Source: Amaurobius ferox (Eukaryota; Arthropoda; Arachnida; Araneae; Amaurobiidae). Taken from it: DNA of 64,000 nt. Under the pieces are notes generated by a model. The model was not told the origin of the DNA and searched no databases. It saw nothing but the letters and a program-made list of their open reading frames with translations. The stretch covers positions 66,736,037-66,800,036 of the forward strand of contig OX578138.1 of assembly GCA_951213105.1 (NCBI GenBank), in the 5' to 3' direction. The translations under genes and the position numbers were made by a program. Position 1 is the first letter of the stretch; every line of letters starts with the position of its first letter. Shown here piece by piece: positions 25,034-36,606 of the stretch.

Positions 25034-25209
25034 TTGCACAAAGTGTATTTTACTTACTGAACTATAATTATGCCATGATTGTTCCAAAAGTAAATTAGAG
25101 TTTCTTGGGAATACACCGGGGTTTTGTATTTTGTCGCGAAAAAGCATGAGAACTTGCGGATTAAATCATTTTGTGCATTTTTGTAGGGGATACACATTTT
25201 TGTCTTTAG

Positions 25210-25445
25210 CAACTTATTTATGCATTGGATGCCACAGACCCGTATCTGCAGCTCGGTCACATTGGTATCATCAAACTAGTAACACACTGCACTATACATC
25301 CTGAACAAGAAATCGAAATTTTAAAGCGACAAGTGGAAAATAAAAATTTCCACCTTCAATAACGTTTCACATTTATGTATACAATAAAAAATTATAAAGA
25401 GGGGGAAGAAGGACAAAAATATCTGAGACGGCGTTAAGATAAATC
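25210..25445 (+). repeat. Diverged 0.3-kb repeat, copy 1
   Basis: It shares ordered phrases with 26250-26530, 26705-26910 and 27055-27360: a cacagaccc(g/t)-type phrase, atcatcaaa-tagtaaca, cacatttatgtatacaa and aaagaggg-gaa. Strong divergence shows an old local amplification. Confidence 0.6.
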
Positions 25446-26110
25446 TTCAAACTGTAGCTCAGATGAGTGAGGACTTTTAAATATTGTGTATTTTCCCTTA
25501 TCTTAGGAGGTAGTAATAGTGCTTACTACACAATACTTCCTTGAAGAAAGCAGGCATATGCTTTCTTCAAGGAAGTATTGTATGTTAGTTTCTTATAAGT
25601 AGCAATTTTATTTATTGTGATTAATAGTGCTTGTCTATCTTACGTGTCCCTTATTTAACGAGGTAGTAATATAGGGTTTGCCTGTCTTACGTGTCCCTTA
25701 TGTTACGAGGTATTAATAGTGTTTAACAATCAATACTTCCTTGAAGAAAGCAGGTATATGTTTTCTTCCAGAAAGTATTGTATGTTATTTTCTTATAAGT
25801 AGCGGTTTTATTTATCGTGTTTGCCTATCTTACGTGTCCCTTATCTTACGAGGTAGTAATAGTGCTTAACATACAATACTTCCTTGAAGAAAAATGGCAT
25901 ATGCTTTCTTCAAAAAAGTATTGCATGTTATCTTTATTAGTAGCAGTTTTATTTATTGTGATTAATAGTGCTTGCCTATCTTACGTGTCCCTTATCTTAC
26001 GAGGTAGTAATAGTGCTTACCTATCTTACACATCCTTTATTTTACGTGGTAGTAATAGTGTTTGCCTATCTTACATGTCCCTTTTCTTACGAGGTAGAAA
26101 TCGTTATTGT
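25446..26110. repeat. Hairpin-containing satellite (irregular 140-200-bp units)
   Basis: Repeated phrases are cttacgtgtcccttatcttacgaggtagtaatagtg and a long dyad. The first dyad is perfect: 25530-25552 (acaatacttccttgaagaaa plus gca), a 6-nt loop ggcata, and its complement at 25559-25581. Diverged dyads lie at about 25731-25780 and 25867-25929. The cgtgtccctta module also recurs without the dyad near 25985, 26030 and 26070. The array has interrupted the diverged 0.3-kb repeat family, whose copies lie on both sides. Confidence 0.85.
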
Positions 26111-26249
26111 CTTCAAATCATTGGAGATGTTTTTGTCACCGGAGCTCTAATGAAGATGTGGACCTATAAATATATTGCACATTTTTTCCATCTGTATCTT
26201 ACCTGCCCACCAGCAGCTCGATTCTCTATTTCATAAACACGTTTCTTAA

Positions 26250-27360
26250 AAAAAAAAAAATTATATTCATAGAATTATACCCGTTCAAAATTAAACACCT
26301 TGATCATTTAATAACATAGATCCTCCAGAAAAACCAAATTAGTAGCAAACTAGTGCTGCATCCTTAATATGAAATTGATAATTTTAAGTGACTTGCGAAA
26401 AGAAAATCATTTTTGCACCATTTATGATATTTCGTATATCAGTAAGCTATAAGGAATAAAGCAGATAGAAATCAATGATGAGACCACACCAAAACCTGAT
26501 AAATTGACCGTAAGATAATTACAAGAGAGTGGTGGGATTTTTTATGTCTTTTCATTCTACATCTACAGGTTCATCTTTGGAGATTAAATGGATGTGAAGA
26601 GCCTCTCGGTTACATGAAGACATTTAGATATTGCACACACATCTTATGCTTAATCTATATTCATACTTTGTTCATTATCAGTTTAAGTGTCCAATTCATA
26701 AAAACGAGTTTCTAAAAACATCCCTATTATAAAATTAAAACTGTTCAAAACACAAGCACACACAAAGTCATTTAATACCACAGATTCGCCATTGGAGGTC
26801 AGTTAAGTCAGGATCATCAAATCAGTAACAGACAGTATGTTCTACATCTTTTATTCAAAATCCACACTGCAATGAAGCCTGCTGAACAGACCGGAAGATA
26901 ACTCACCTCTTGATAGTACTGATCTTCTGATGTCGCTCAATTTTTCAGTTCGATATCTGATACCTGAATGATAGTGGACATTTATACATTGCACATCTTA
27001 TTTTCTACCTATATCTCACCTTTGTCCATTAGTAGTTTGATTCATTACTTCATAAACACAATCTTCTCAAAGAATCGCTATTTATAGAATTAAAGCCGTT
27101 CAAAAACCGAACACCTGAAACGTCATTTAATACCACAGATCCGTCTCTGGAGCACAGTCACGCCGGGATCATCAAATCAGTAACAGACAGTACTACATCC
27201 CAAATGCGAAATCGATAATTTTAAGCGACAAGCGGAAGGGAAAACCTTCCTCCCTTGGTAATGTTTCACATCTATGTACACAAGAAAACATCATAAGGAG
27301 GGAAAAACGGCCAGAAATCAATGAGACCACGTTAAAACCTGCACCATGACGGAAGATAAC
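26250..27360 (+). repeat. Diverged 0.3-kb repeat, copies 2-4
   Basis: Copies at about 26250-26530, 26705-26910 and 27055-27360 share agaatta-a-ccgttcaaaa, cc-gtcatttaataccacagat, gatcatcaaatcagtaacag and the agaaatcaatgagaccac phrase. Intervals between them also resemble one another (tagatattgcacac-atctta versus tatacattgcacatctta). No coding frame was found. Confidence 0.7.
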
Positions 27361-27799
27361 ACGGTTTTAGCCTCTAAATACAGAAAATCGATCGGAGAGG
27401 GAGAAAATTGTTTGTAAAACAAACTGGAATTTAAATTGAGTTTTAGGCTGGCTCTCGATTACCTAGCTGCGAAATGCCCCGATGGAAAGGTTAAAATGAG
27501 GGTTAAAGTATTTAGTGTCCCTGGTCTGTGGGGGCTGGGCTGCACTGTGTGCACGCAATGTTGATGTTAAGAGGCGGCAATTTTGCGTGTCTTGGTGTCT
27601 GGTTTTTCAATGTCTTAAATGTTCGGGTTTGAAACGGGGAAATTACTTTCGAAAGCTTTGGTTCTAATGCAACTTGTATCGGATTTATTAGCGATTCGTT
27701 CGTTATACATTAAGGATTTGTGAAAAGCCGAAAGTGAAAAGGAATGGGCGAGTAAGAAACTGAGTACATATTTCTGCGCGTTGTCTTACAGGGTGAAAT
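27361..27799. other. No recognisable gene
   Basis: Moderately complex sequence without repeats, possibly unique. No ORF of note. Confidence 0.35.
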
Positions 27800-28556
27800 T
27801 CGATAGTTAAGTTGTAAATTACATGTTAAGCACATATTATTATTTTAATGAAATATTTATGAATTAAAAGTTGGTAGTTATAAATGGCATTCGGTAGTAA
27901 AGTTATTAAAATCAAATTATGCACATATTATTCTTCAAATAAAAGGCTTACATGTTTATGAATTAAATGTTGTTAGTTATGAATGGAAATCGATAGTAAA
28001 GTTATTAAAATCAAATTATGCACATATTATTCTTCAAATAAGATGTTTAAATGTTTATGGATTAAAAGTTGGTAGTTATGAATGGAATTCCATAGTAAAG
28101 TTATAAATATCAAATTATGCACATATTATTTATTCTTCAAATAAAAGGTTTAAATGTTTATGGATTAAAAGTTGGTAGTTATGAATGGAATTCTATAGAA
28201 AAGTTATTAAAATAAAATTATGAACATATTATTCTTCAAATAAAGTGTTTAAATGTTTATGGATTAAAAGTTGGTAGTTATGAATGGAATTCCATAGTAA
28301 AGTTATTAAAATCAAATTATGCACATATTATTTTTCAACTAAAAGGTTTACATGTTTATAAATTAAATGTTGTTAGTTATGAATAGAATTCGATAGTAAA
28401 GTTATTAAAGTCAAATTATGCACATATTGTTTAAATGTTTATGGATTAAAAGTTGGTAGTTATGAATGGAATTCGGTAGAAAAGTTATTAAAATCAAAAT
28501 ATACACATATGTTTATTTATATAAAATGTTTAAATGTTTATGAATTAAAAGTTGGT
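27800..28556. repeat. 99-bp tandem array, about 8 copies
   Basis: Unit markers tagtaaagttattaaaatc, tatgcacatattattcttc, aaatgtttatggattaaaag and ttggtagttatgaatgg recur with spacing 93, 99, 99, 103, 99, 99 and 83 bp. Edge units are more diverged than central ones. The units are AT-rich and satellite-like, with no coding frame. Confidence 0.92.
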
Positions 28557-29655
28557 GAAGTTTCTCCAGTTTTAATACTTTTTTTTCCCTATACCATAGA
28601 TGCGTCAGAAATTTAATTTGCTATTTATAAAAGGAAATTTTGTGTTTTTAAAGATATTTAAAGCATACTTTTAATTATTCTTTTCTGCTTTTTGCTCTAG
28701 GGTGATAATACTTACATCAAAATACCCCTGGAATAATTCCTCTCTTTTATTAAAAAGAAAAATTCAGTCCCGTGGTTAAAGATATATTCCAGTTAAAAAT
28801 ATATATTAAAACTTTCCCTCATATGTATTAAATTAAATATCATTTATTAAACATGATTTTCCGGTTAGTGTAATTTTGTATAACATTAAACATTACTTAA
28901 TAAATTATTATTTACTATTAATTATTATGACTAATTAACAATAATTAATAAAATTGCTTGTAGCCCCTGTGAAAAATATCTTGGTACACTACTGCTAAAT
29001 ATTCTTTTTTTCTTCCAGGAATAAATGCATGTATATTATCTCGTTACAAAAACTAAAAATTCGACATTAGCAAACAAGGAGTACGGAAAGCCAGCAATTC
29101 TAATTTCCTTACACGCCTCAGAATGTTTTATTCCTTAAGCTGTTTATCACGTTTTCTCACACCTCAGCTCTTTTGTTGTTCCACATGACCTATGAATTCA
29201 TCGTTTCTTTGAATCGGGAAGAAAATTCACAAAAGCAGCAGAATTCTGACATCTCACCTCTTTCTGTTGACGCCTTTCCCCCCCCTTTTTATGTCAAATA
29301 AAAGGGACATGTCTATTACATGATAACTTACTAAGAAATACAAATTTTAAAATTTGTTTTGCTTGCCTGTTTCGTAAATGTCCTGCGAAGTTATGCTGCT
29401 GCTTTGGGATGTTTGAGACGTATAGTCGTTTGAAGCATCTGACTTTTATTATGTGGCTAGGTATGCTGTTAGAGATATGCACCCAGTTATATGGTAGACT
29501 GCAGGAACTGGGCCGCCCTTGTAAGCAGAAACTTTTCTTTTTGAATAAAGAATCTAACAAGAAAACTTTCTCCAGTCGTCATGATTACAATTCTCAAATT
29601 GGATAAGCGGAAAAGCTATTTAGTTAGTTGCGAATAGACTCGAACGCCATGTAGT
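28557..29655. other. No recognisable gene
   Basis: AT-rich spacer between two tandem arrays. Open frames near 29294-29606 overlap on both strands without domain signal. Confidence 0.4.
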
Positions 29656-29659
29656 TATT

Positions 29660-30366
29660 GCTACATTTTAATGCAGATTCCGATAGCCACCATTTAATGT
29701 AGATTTCAATAGCTATAATGTAATGCAGATTCCGATAGCTACAATTTAATGCAGATTCCGATAGCTGCAATTTAATGCAGATTTCAATAGCTACAATTTA
29801 ATGCAGATTCCAATAGCTACAATTTAATGTAGATTCAGATAGCTACAATTTAATGCAGATTTCAATAGCTACAAGCTACAATGTAATGCAGATTCCGATA
29901 GCTATAATGTAATGGAGATTCCGATAGCTTCAATTTAATGCAGATTCCGATAGCTACAATTTAATGCAGATTCCAATTAATGTAGATTCAGATAGCTACA
30001 ATTTAATGCAGATTTCGATAGCTACAATTTAATGCAGATTTCGATAGCCGCAATGTAATGCAGATTCCGATAGCTATAATGCAATGCAGATTCCGATAGC
30101 TATGATGTAATGCAGATTCCGATAGCTACAATTTAATGCATATTCCGATAGCTACAATTTAATGAAGGTTCCAATAGCTACAATTTAATGTAGATTCAGA
30201 TAGCTACAATTTAATACAGATTCCGTTAGATACAATTTAATGCAGATTCCAATAGCTACAATTTAAGTAATTTAATGCAGATTTCGATAGCTATAATTTA
30301 ATGGAGATTCCAATAGTTACAATTTAATGTAGATTTAGATAGCTACAATTTAATGCAGATTCAGAT
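29660..30366. repeat. 26-bp tandem array, about 27 copies
   Basis: Unit gattccgatagctacaatt plus taatgca, with variants (ttcc/tttc, gca/gta, cgat/caat/agat) mixed along the array. A few copies carry short insertions, such as a duplicated ctacaag at about 29870. The purine-pyrimidine make-up of the unit is well conserved. No frame is open through it. Confidence 0.95.
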
Positions 30367-30739
30367 TTTATAAAGTATGAATTCTTGTTCAGCTATATCC
30401 GAAACGTGTAAATCTATCATAATCCGAGTTTGATTTATATATAATCGTAATTGTAATCCAATCGTAATACTTATTCTCTTTTCCTATTACTCTATTTTCA
30501 TATAAAAAAAAAGTAAAAGGTATGATGTATTTTTTATAAATGACTTATATTCTTCTTAGAATGTAACTCTTCTAAAAAGAGCTTTTAGCAGTTGTTGCAC
30601 AAGTAATGAACATCCGGCCACTCAAATTGCTGCTCGTGCCCTAGGGCGAATTGACTGGTCTGGGTTTTCGACAAGCAATGAACATCAGACTAATCTGTGA
30701 AGAATCTTACTCAGGAAAATGATGACCACAAAGCGCTGA
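30367..30739. other. No recognisable gene
   Basis: Short spacer with AT-rich start and a more complex 30.6-30.7-kb part. Nothing could be identified. Confidence 0.35.
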
Positions 30740-30935
30740 TCAGTCTCTCAAATCCATTGTCATATGCAACCTCATTTCTATAAACGAATATGTGGTAAAT
30801 TTGTATTTTGAAAGATTTTTCTAGTCATTTAAAGCTTTTATCACTCAATGTTAAAGTGAAATATGCACAATGTCGAATTTATCAAATTTTGGGTGTTGTC
30901 ACTCTTAGTATGTTTGTGTTTATGCGATTCCCTCA
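30740..30935 (+). repeat. Dispersed repeat, copy A (pair with 32.64 kb)
   Basis: It shares tttgtcat-tgcaacct-att, aaatttg-attttgaaagattttt, gtgaaatatgcacaatg and gggtgttgtcactctta with 32640-32815. The copies are moderately diverged. Class unknown. Confidence 0.7.
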
Positions 30936-32504
30936 GAAGACTTTTTAAATACGGAAACCTTGGATTTAAAGCGCAATATATTTATTTTTGGTTTTCCCAC
31001 AATACATAATATAAGGAAAAGGTGGTTAAAGTTATCACTCTAATAAATGAAATTTATTTTTAAAAATATTAATCAACTAGAAAAATAAATAATACTTTTA
31101 ATCAACATTGTGATTTATGTAGATTAATGTTTCTGCATAAATTTAGTTATTTATTGATCATATAAGAAGTAAATTAATATAGTCCTATCAAATGGCCACT
31201 TTACCCGACATAGTAAGGAATGGCCACTATATAAAATAAAAATTAAAATTGAAACGCTTAAAAGTATAAAAATTAGTTAACATCATTTAAAAATGATATA
31301 GTAAATAAGAGACATAAATGCTGTTTATTATAACTATATAAGCAGCATTTTTTTTTAAATATAAATATGGTGCTTAATTGAAAATAACAGAATGCTTTGT
31401 GTGATGATTCATAAATTTACGCATAATAAAATAGCAACAAAAAATACGGTAGATGTTTCTTTGATGCAATGGGAATATTCTCTGGATCTGAAAAGAAGTC
31501 CTCTGACATCCATATTGTTGGTCACTTCCTCATCTGGGCACCATTGCGACTGAAAGTCACTAACACAAAATTTATGAACATTGTTATTGTTATAAAAGTG
31601 AATTGCCATAGTATAAAACATGAATTTTATATAAATACTAATTAAAAATCAATAAAGTTAAAAGTTAAATCGATAATAAGAATAAAAAAAGAATCACACT
31701 TACCTTACATAAGAGCTTTTTTAAATGTAAAATTTTATTAAACATATCTACGTAACTCGGGGTCAGCCTAAAAAAATGCACATAGATGAAAAGATAGCAC
31801 ATGGCCACTTTACCCACTCCTCCCCTATATAAAGAGAAATTGTTGCGATGGGGCAAACATTGTGTCTAATATGTCAACAACTGTGTCTAATATGTCAAAC
31901 AACTGTGTCTAATATGTCAATAACATATCGGGATAGCTCTTATGTATTTATGTCCATTTATTTCAGATTAAAAGTACTACTTACAAAGCGTTCACTTATT
32001 TAATATTAACGGTTGTATTTATTTTTTATTATTTTTTCCAGTCTATATCAAAACTATCTGAGCAACGGCTCTTGCTAATGTTCTGTAAATAATCTATTAC
32101 ATTTCAATAAGTCATTTGCTTTGAAATATAAATTACATATAAAATGGTTATTTATGTAAAAATTTGCAATTTGATTAATTTTGCATATATTTTATTTTCC
32201 AAGAAAATGTTCAAATATTGGGGGGTCTGGTTCGAGTTTATCGAAAGTCAATATTGCTAACGCTCTTCGATTGAAATAATCGTACCAAATTTTATACAAT
32301 TTATTCATATCTTTTCTTCGAAAATTATAATGTTTGTTCACAGACACACAAGCAGACGATTGCACAGACATTGGGAAAGGATTGGTTTGTCTTCATGGAC
32401 GCGCAAAAGCTGCCAATCCATCAAAATTAGAGAGTAAGATTTTTGAACCTATCACACTTCACCCTTGTATATACTATTATTGTAGAAAAAGTATAAATTG
32501 ATTT
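30936..32504. other. No recognisable gene; small 21-22-bp triplication
   Basis: AT-rich. At 31858-31925 the phrase ctgtgtctaatatgtcaa occurs three times in tandem. Near 32220-32460 a segment with acagacacacaagcagac and cgtaccaaattttat resembles the modular repeat family in reverse orientation, but too loosely to call. Confidence 0.4.
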
Positions 32505-32830
32505 TTGAAAACTGTGAAGAAAAATCAACATGTGGTCTCTTTTAGATAAACGCCCTATATTCTTCTTCGGAGTGATTTCTTTTGTAGATAATTTACTGCG
32601 CATTCAGCATTAAGTCATTCTTTCATGCAGGAAAAAATCGCAACAAAGCGCAAAATCCTTTGTCATTTGTAACCTTATTTTACTAAATTGGCAAATTTGC
32701 ATTTTAGAAGATTTTTCTTGGCATGTAAATCATCTAAAGTAGTGAAATATGCACAATGCAGACTTTATTACAGCTTGGGTGTTGTCACTCTTAACATGAT
32801 ATTTGTATTTATGTAAACAATGATTTTCGC
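32505..32830 (+). repeat. Dispersed repeat, copy B
   Basis: The first part (gaaaactgtgaag, caacatgtggt, tctctt) matches 35455-35560. The second part matches 30740-30935. It links three partial copies of one family. Confidence 0.65.
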
Positions 32831-33079
32831 ATTGTTTACATGAACACAAATCAAGGCATTCTAGGTGGTAGCTGTCTTGGGGAAGTTGAAAAGAATGTTG
32901 AATTTATTTTTTGGAGCTACGATATAACAGTTGAAGAAATATGGTAAACAGTTGAAAGTAACAGTTGAAGAAATATATTCCGTTGAAAAAATAGTTATAC
33001 AAAAATCATCAAAGTTTTACGAATACAGTAATAAACAGTAGTTCACAAACTTAATCAGCAATTTTTATGCTTTAAAAAT

Positions 33080-33545
33080 AATAAGAAAAAATAATAAGAA
33101 AGATTAATCATGCATAAAGCATTGATAATGAAACGCTTTCCAACTGAAATGCAATTTTATTTAAACATCTCTAAAATACGATACATTCAGCGGGGATATG
33201 TTTTAAATTCTCACATTACTACAATAATTTATTTTACATGGAAACTTTACGAAAAAAGGCAACGCTAATGTAAAATCAATGACTATTTCATTCATATCAC
33301 TTATATTCCAGACTCCAGAGATAATTAATTTTGCGTTAAAAGATTTCAGCAATTCTTATACAACTCATCCTACAATCGCTTGATTTGTTTACATGCTGCA
33401 TACGTTAGAATTAGGTTTCGTTGTAGAAATAATCAAAGTTTAGTGATCAAAGTTTAGTGTCCCACCGTCTCAGCAACATACTAAAATTTCATTTTGATAA
33501 AGTCACTTTTACGGCAGTTATCGTGCGAACAGAGAGATAGACAGA
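33080..33545 (+). repeat. Partial copy of the 38/48-kb dispersed family
   Basis: It contains aatcatgcataaagcattga, aaacatctctaaaatacgat, tacaataatttattt, attttgcgttaaa, cttatacaactcat, aggtttcgttgtagaaataa, then a jump to catactaaaatttcattttg and cggcagttatcgtgc. The order matches 48.8-50.1 kb with a large internal deletion. Confidence 0.75.
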
Positions 33546-34130
33546 ATGAATGATTTTGTTTGGAATCCACTTTAAACTTTAGGTCCAAACCACATTCTTG
33601 GTTATATGTAAAGCTCTGTTATAGAACAGAATTCGCATCAATATACTCCTGAGACCGTAGAATTTAATTAATGGTGATCCTAAAGTCATAAACACGTTAC
33701 AACCATGAACCATTATATTAGAAAGTGTTAAAAACAGGTCCCTAAAGAATACAATCAAACTGTCACAATCATATAAACAATAAATAAACAAATTCCAAAA
33801 TTGAATGAAGTGTACGATACTATAAATATCAAAATATATGCCAAGATAGACTGCACATTTGACTTCCCCGTAGAATAATATTACGAGAAAGTGTTCAATA
33901 ATAGTAGAATAATATTGCGAATAAGTTTAAAATGTGCAATGTTTTTTTCATCTCATCGTAGTTATAAATATCCACGCTCACGAAATATTAGTGTTAAATT
34001 ATGTGTGGATTTTTAAAATTATTAATTATTTATATAAAAATAATTGAGGCTAATTGAATTATATTTTGGGATACTGTTACATTGATATTTTACTAAAATA
34101 TAACATTGAGTATTATGGGAAGGTCACAAA
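33546..34130. other. No recognisable gene; possible family end near 33740
   Basis: AT-rich. The phrase aaagtgttaaaaac at about 33724 matches the 3' end of the 38/48-kb family. A short duplicated tagaataatatt-cga lies near 33871-33920. No gene. Confidence 0.35.
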
Positions 34131-35069
34131 TTAAAAAATCTGATGTGGGCAACACATGACTTTCCTTATATAATGTAATGAATTTACTACTTTTACAGTA
34201 AAAAAATAGGTTTTTCTTATAGTAGATACTAATATTCTTTCCAAGATATTGAATTTTCGACAATTAGTCGTCATTTTCATTGATTTAGCTTCATTTTTAA
34301 CCATTTGGCGAGATTTTCGCTAATTTGGCAGCATTTCAAAAAGTCGCCAAGTTGGCGACATTCCGCCAAATTTGTCACCAAAATCTCACCAAGCGTTATG
34401 GACGAAGAAATAAGTTGTTCTTACAGCAGATAAATTACTATTGGCGTTCAAATACAAAAGTATTACTCAAAGTATCTTTTTTCATGAATGGAACGAACTA
34501 GATCCACGAGAATGATGTCCCCCAATTTATCTCATGGTATTACATATGAAAAGTGAACATGTTTCTCAATAGGAAATATTTTTTTTCATTTTATATGACT
34601 TTTTAATAATTTTTTTGAAAAATGTGCAATATCGCAAGAACGGTTCATGTTAGCGTTCTAAAATTTATGTCAATCGTTTTCTAATGAAAAATTACATAAG
34701 AAACATCTATTTGCGTAACTTTATTAGTGGATTTTGATTTTTTGACGATTTTTTCAAAATTTTATTCGAAAATTTAGGGGGAGTTCTGAACATTCGATTA
34801 CGTATAAAAACAAAAGGCTTCCAGTGTTTACAGATTGTGATTTTTGTACCAAATTTGGTTCGAATCGGTCCATTCGTTCGTCAGTTATCGTCTCCACAGA
34901 CTCACTGACACACACACATACTTTCACACACACACAGACATCACTTCAAAAATGTTTGATTCGTGATCAGGGATGCTTGAAACGTGCTCTCCCGTCGAAA
35001 ACTCGATTTCGAATTTTCGACCCCTTCACAGTACTTTCCTTATACATTATGTATATAAGGAAAGTAATA
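34131..35069 (+). repeat. Left arm of a long inverted repeat
   Basis: About 940 bp, complementary to 35650-36606 almost end to end. The outer end begins taaaaaatctgatgtgggca and the inner end is a palindrome (35032-35066, tactttccttatac and its complement). The interior carries an (AC)n tract, a gtcagttatcgtctccac phrase, and gtcgccaagttggcgac, itself nearly palindromic. Open frames are short and not conserved between arms, so no protein is inferred. Confidence 0.9.
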
Positions 35070-35649
35070 GATGACCCCTGAGAATGGAATACACAATTCG
35101 TGCGAGGTTCCCTTTACATGCACATGCAACGGATGCAGTCCCGCACCCCTTTACCAAATGATTAAGAAAATCACATGTAGAATGCATATTTTCAAAATAT
35201 CGAAAATGTGTGAACGTTTTAAGTAATAGCGCATGGCTCCTTCAATATACGTAATTCTCTGAATACATTATTTAGATTCTGAAAAGTACATTTGCAAGCA
35301 TTTGAGTGCACCGCCTTGTACTTCATTCAAAAGACTTCATATCACATATAGCTAAAATTTTCTGTCAAATATCTTATTGTGAAATTCCGTTCTTGACAGA
35401 TAAAATTGCCTTAGCTATTCCTGTCTAAATATTTTCTACCGTGTTCAACGAAGTTGATTTTAGAAAACTGTGAAGTAAAGGCAACATGTGGTTGGTCTCT
35501 TAAAAAATGAACGCCATATATTTTACTCAAAGTGATGCTATTTTTTTTTTAAATAGTTTAAAGATTGTTCTAGAAAGTTTAAACATTAAACTCTTAGCAG
35601 CTTACCTATGGTAACAGAGAATTAGAGAAAAAGTGTTCAAATTCCACCT
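35070..35649. other. Spacer of the inverted repeat
   Basis: A 580-bp AT-rich centre between the two arms. Its 35455-35560 portion belongs to the dispersed family also found at 32505. The rest is unrecognised. Confidence 0.6.
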
Positions 35650-36606
35650 TATTACTTTTCTTATATACATAATGTATAAGGAAAGTATTGTGACGGGGTC
35701 GAAAATTCGAATTCGAATTTTCGACGGGAGAGCACGTTTCAAGCATCCCTGATCACGAATCAAACATTTTTGAAGGGATGTCTCTGTGTGTGTGTGTGTG
35801 AAAGCGTGTGTGTGAAAGAGAGTGTGTGTGTGTCAGTGAGTCTGTGGAGACGATAACTGACGAACGAATGCACCAATTCGAACGAAATTTGGCACAAAAA
35901 TCACAATCCGTAAACACTGGAAGCCTATTGTTTTTATACGCAATCGAATGTTCAAAACCCTCCTAAATTTTCGAATGAAATTTTGAAAAAATCGTCAAAA
36001 TATCAAAACCGCTAATAAAGCTACGCAAATAGACATTTTTTATGTAATTTTTCATTAGAAAACGATTGGCACAAATTTTAGACCGCTAACGTGAACCGTT
36101 CTCGAGATATTGCACATTTTTCAAAAAAATTATCAAAAAGTCATATAAAATAGAAAAAAAAATCCTATTGAGAAACATGTTCACTTTTCATATGTAATAT
36201 CATGCGATAAATTGGGTGACATCATTATCGTGGATCTAGCTCGTTCCATTCATGAAAAAAGATACTTTGAGTAATACTTTTGTATTTGAACGTCAATAAT
36301 TATTTATCTGCTGTAAGAATAACTTATTTCTTCGTCCATAACGCTTGGCGAGATTTTGGCGACGAAATTGGCGGAATGTCGCCAACTTGGCGACTTTTTG
36401 AAATGGTACCAAATTAACGAAAATCTCGCCAAATGGATAAAAATGACGCTAAATCAATGAAAATGACCACTAATTGTCGAAAATTCAATATCTTGGAAAG
36501 AATATTAGTATCTACTATAAGAAAAACCTATTTTTTTTACTGTAAAAGTAGTAAATTCATTACATTATATAAGAAAAGTCATGTGTTGCCCACATCAGAT
36601 TTTTTA
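35650..36606 (-). repeat. Right arm of a long inverted repeat
   Basis: Reverse-complement partner of 34131-35069. It has the inner palindrome at 35653-35687, a longer (TG)n tract (about 35780-35838), and the outer end gttgcccacatcagattttt. Differences are scattered substitutions plus microsatellite length, so the arms are old enough to have diverged by some percent but remain foldable. Confidence 0.9.

Noticed and set aside
25530..25581. microRNA precursor
   Set aside because: The loop is only 6 nt, the stem is perfect, and the hairpin belongs to a tandem satellite; a miRNA is unlikely without small-RNA data.
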